From Scortum barcoo (Eukaryota > Chordata > Actinopteri > Centrarchiformes > Terapontidae): 64,000 nt of DNA. The stretch spans positions 8,269,001 through 8,333,000 of the forward strand of contig CM041553.1 in assembly GCA_023238725.1 (NCBI GenBank). The letters run 5' to 3'. The first letter of the stretch is position 1. Every line of letters starts with the position of its first letter. The position numbers were made by a program, and so were the translations under genes. The notes beneath the pieces are model-generated. The model ran no database searches. It was not told the origin of the DNA and was given only the letters and a program-made list of their open reading frames with translations. This document shows, piece by piece, positions 61,701 through 64,000 of the stretch.

Positions 61701-62729
61701 TGTGAACACCTCACACTTAAAAACATCACAGACTTCACCTCTTGACCTGACCTGTGAACTTGTTGACCCCGGCCTGGGGGGCCACATCTGACAAGGCGAT
61801 GATGCCCTGGGACACATCACTGGCAGCCTCGTCCATTTCCAAGAGAGCATGTGGACCGACGTTGCCGCTGGCATAGTTGGCCACGTAGATTGAGTAACGG
61901 CCTGTTCCCTGCAGAGCAAAAACAGGCGAGAGAGGGAAGAATTGTCAGTAAAAAGATGAGATAGAGAGAGTGAGATTTGAAGGATCAGACTGTGAAACTT
62001 TAAATAATGATTTACTCACCTTTCTGTCAGCACATGCAACCGAACGCCCTGCCATGCGGTTGGCAACGCCGCGACGTACATTGAGCTCGTCACTAAGAAG
62101 GTCCTCAAAGCGGCCGTTCCGAAACTTGAAGAGTTTGTCTGTATAGGTTGCTCGGCCTGCATGAAAAGAGTCAGTCGTCATGAGGAAAAATGATTACAAG
62201 CTGGGACAAAAGTCTGATTATATAACAATGCACTGCCTACCCGAGTAGGCATTGTTGGTGTTGAGGAAGTAGATCTCCTCGCGTCCATCTCCATCCACAT
62301 CGCAGGCAGCAACTCCAATAGCATTTCCCGCTACGTCTCGCAGGGCGTAGTACGGAGAGTTGCTGTCATCGATAGCAATGTTCACTAGCTTGCTTTGAGT
62401 ACGATCGTACTTCAGTACCAGGTTGGGCCCGTTGTATCTGAGAGAGAACATCACACAGGTTTGTTTTGCTCATGTGCATAATGAACATACCACACGGCTA
62501 ACTGCATGCTGTCTACAACCCTTTACGCTCACCCTGCCACAACCACCTCCAGGTCACCATCACCATCCACGTCTGTAACAGCCATCCCATAATTGAGCTG
62601 TGTGGGATTGTTTACCCTGTCGGGGGCGAGAATCGTCTGCGTTACGACCTGAAGCATGGGCTCAGAGCTCTGGGTGTGGGACTGATGCCAGAGTCCGAAC
62701 AGCAGGAGCAACAAGTGTGAACCCCACAT
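58797..62729 (-). CDS. crtac1: Cartilage acidic protein 1, apparent short form
   Basis: Exons in coding order (minus strand): 62729-62533, 62437-62241, 62156-62020, 61908-61752, 61683-61549, 61198-61062, 60945-60809, 60668-60586, 60417-60317, 59807-59639 and 58975-58830. They have consistent phases and give 532 codons. A signal peptide (MWGSHLLLLLFGLWHQSHTQ) is followed by FG-GAP/VCBS repeats with calcium-binding loops: DVDGDGDLEV, DVDGDGREEI, DFNGDGKTDI, DFDNDKELEV and DLDGDGQLDL. An ASPIC/UnbV domain follows, with FGSFARGAKV, RIIDGGSGYLCEMEPVAHFG and VSWPDGS. The protein is secreted; in mammals it is a cartilage matrix protein and a Nogo-receptor antagonist. The EGF-like exon of the mammalian protein is not visible. 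Reading through the last donor gives ten more residues and a stop at 58797, followed by polyadenylation signals; I place the end there tentatively. A non-coding first exon probably ends at 63600. Confidence 0.92.
59070..59510. repeat. Interspersed repeat family B, inverted halves around an ATCC-type repeat
   Basis: The left half (59085-59230: GGAATAGTTGTGATTTGTGG, CTTAGCTTAGCA, AAAGACTG) and the right half (59425-59500: CTAAACTAAGCTAAACTAAT, GGTATCAATCTTCCCATGTA) are the same family in opposite orientations. Between them, at 59283-59410, lies a CCATCCATTATCTATACTGC-type repeat common in teleosts. All of it sits in the crtac1 intron between the last two listed exons. Confidence 0.55.
59869..60282. 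mobile_element. Non-autonomous hAT-like MITE in crtac1 intron
   Basis: The ends are CAGTGGTGGA and TCCACCACTG, a CAGNG-type inverted pair. The flanks ATAAACAT (59861-59868) and ATAAACAC (60283-60290) form an 8-bp target duplication with one mismatch. The 414-bp interior is the widespread fish sequence with alternating ACTTACTC and CTCCAC blocks and has no coding capacity. It lies between the exons at 59807 and 60317, only 35 bp from the latter. Confidence 0.85.
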
Positions 62730-62991
62730 AACTGCAACCTGGTGGGAAACAGTGCAGACATAATGCATAATTATGATGTATTAAGATGTAAATGGCTGTA
62801 TGTCCACACCAATATTAGTATCCTTCACATAAGTTATGGAGTGCAGGTTCACCTTCTCTCACAAATAACTTGTATAATAAGGGGAAGTCGACCAATTTTA
62901 CACATTTTGACAATTTTTAATGAGTCTCTTATGAGTCTCCCAACTTTCTGAAAATGCACACTAAATTGCTAGTTTGCCCCATAATTAAGTA

Positions 62992-63324
62992 ATTAGGGTT
63001 GCATCTAACAATTATTTTGTTATGTTATTCAATTAGTCATTTAGGCTAAAAACCATTAAGAAACAGTGAAAAATGTCCAACCTGTAGCCAGAAATATTCA
63101 GGTTATTATAATGGAAGACCAAGAAATATGCAAATTTTCACATTTGAGAACCTGGAACAATCACATTTTTTGCAAAAATAACTTTGACTGCAAAAAATGC
63201 AAAAATTGCTTAGATGGTTATTAAAACAGTTGCAATTAGATTTTGCAACTGATTGCATTTGCAACTGTTGATTAGATTAGATAGATCATCTAATCAACTA
63301 ATCGACTAATTGTTGCAGCTCTAG
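62992..63324 (+). repeat. Inverted-repeat element family C, copy upstream of crtac1
   Basis: The left end, TAGGGTTGCATCTAACAATTA, and the right end, TAATTGTTGCAGCTCTAG, are inverted relatives. The interior aligns with the copy at 44845-45150. The right half carries GATTAGAT/ATCTAATC palindromes. Confidence 0.65.
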
Positions 63325-63599
63325 AATGCATGACTTTTTTTTTGTTGCAAAAACTCCAAATTTGAGAGTTGCAATGGTGCTCACAGAGGTAAAAACATAA
63401 ATAGCTATTAGAATAAAATGTAAAAAAAGTCACAATTATCTGAAGTGATCCTCAAAGCAATCCTGCATTTACTAATGCTTGCACACCATCCAGCAATTTT
63501 GCATATACATTGCAAAGTCAGTACACAGATATAAAAACAACAGTGTATTACCATGACATGTCCTGTATGACTGATGATTTTTGATGACGGCAGTCTTAC

Positions 63600-63700
63600 C
63601 TGGCCTTTGTGTGTAGAGATGGAGGTGGTCTGTCTTCACTGCAGCGGTGGTCTCTTGTTATATGATTTCAAACATCCTCCAGCTTACACAACTTGTGCTT
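63600..63700 (-). other. Probable non-coding first exon of crtac1
   Basis: On the minus strand AAAGGCCAG is followed by a strong donor, GTAAGA, at 63599-63594. A splice from here to the acceptor before 62739 would place the start codon ten bases into the second exon. The transcript start is not fixed; 63700 is nominal. The last 300 bp of the window show no other feature. Confidence 0.4.
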
Positions 63701-64000
63701 TTAAATTTTACGAAACATCTTGTGTAACGTGCAGGAAAAGGTCCAATCAGCGAGGACCTGTGTGAATAATTAGACTGTCGACCAATGGCAGAGCTGCGTT
63801 TCCGTGTCTGTGCGTGAGAGAGGCGGAAGTCCGCGCTGTGTTGTAGGCACTGCTGTACAAACACATCACTCAGAGATAGCATATTCAAGCGAGGGCATGT
63901 CAAATCCTACCGGAGCAGAAATTCTCACCTTTAAAGACAATGAATATTTTAATTAAAAACAAACTCGACATTGAACAAACGCGTTCACGTAGTCCAAAGT

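Overview
The window is nuclear DNA of a bony fish, most likely a percomorph (perch-like) teleost. The genes have typical vertebrate exon-intron structure, the intergenic DNA is AT-rich with long (AT)n and (CA)n arrays, and several interspersed repeats are families I associate with percomorph genomes. No bacterial or viral gene organisation is present.

Six protein-coding genes can be assembled exon by exon. A LITAF-domain gene (20.4-21.7 kb, +) is followed by gprc5b (29.0-32.1 kb, +), an orphan class C receptor, and knop1 (36.3-39.3 kb, +), a lysine-rich nucleolar protein. Then come the last exon of exosc1 (41.2 kb, -), cut by a 500-N assembly gap, and zfyve27/protrudin (42.4-49.6 kb, +), an ER protein for endosome and neurite transport. 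Last are golga7b (52.8-55.2 kb, +), an accessory protein of a palmitoyltransferase, and crtac1 (58.8-62.7 kb, -), a secreted FG-GAP/ASPIC protein. In mammals gprc5b and knop1 lie in one block (human 16p12.3), and exosc1, zfyve27, golga7b and crtac1 in another (human 10q24). Here the two blocks meet in ungapped sequence between knop1 and exosc1. The genes do not form one pathway; what links them is synteny.

The first 18 kb is gene-free and rich in mobile-element remains: a 1.1-kb non-autonomous hAT-like element with a perfect 8-bp target duplication, two degraded LINEs (one carrying a nested inverted-repeat element), a Tc1/mariner remnant between AT arrays, and a decayed Ty3/gypsy element. Smaller inverted-repeat elements sit in introns of zfyve27 and crtac1.

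The most interesting observations are: two tandem 21-nt in-frame microexons right after the FFAT motif of zfyve27; a duplicated pair of small exons flanking the giant lysine-rich exon of knop1; the junction of two synteny blocks; a crtac1 that appears to end without the EGF-like domain; and a compact, almost perfectly paired hairpin at 23.4 kb. No new multi-gene system is evident.
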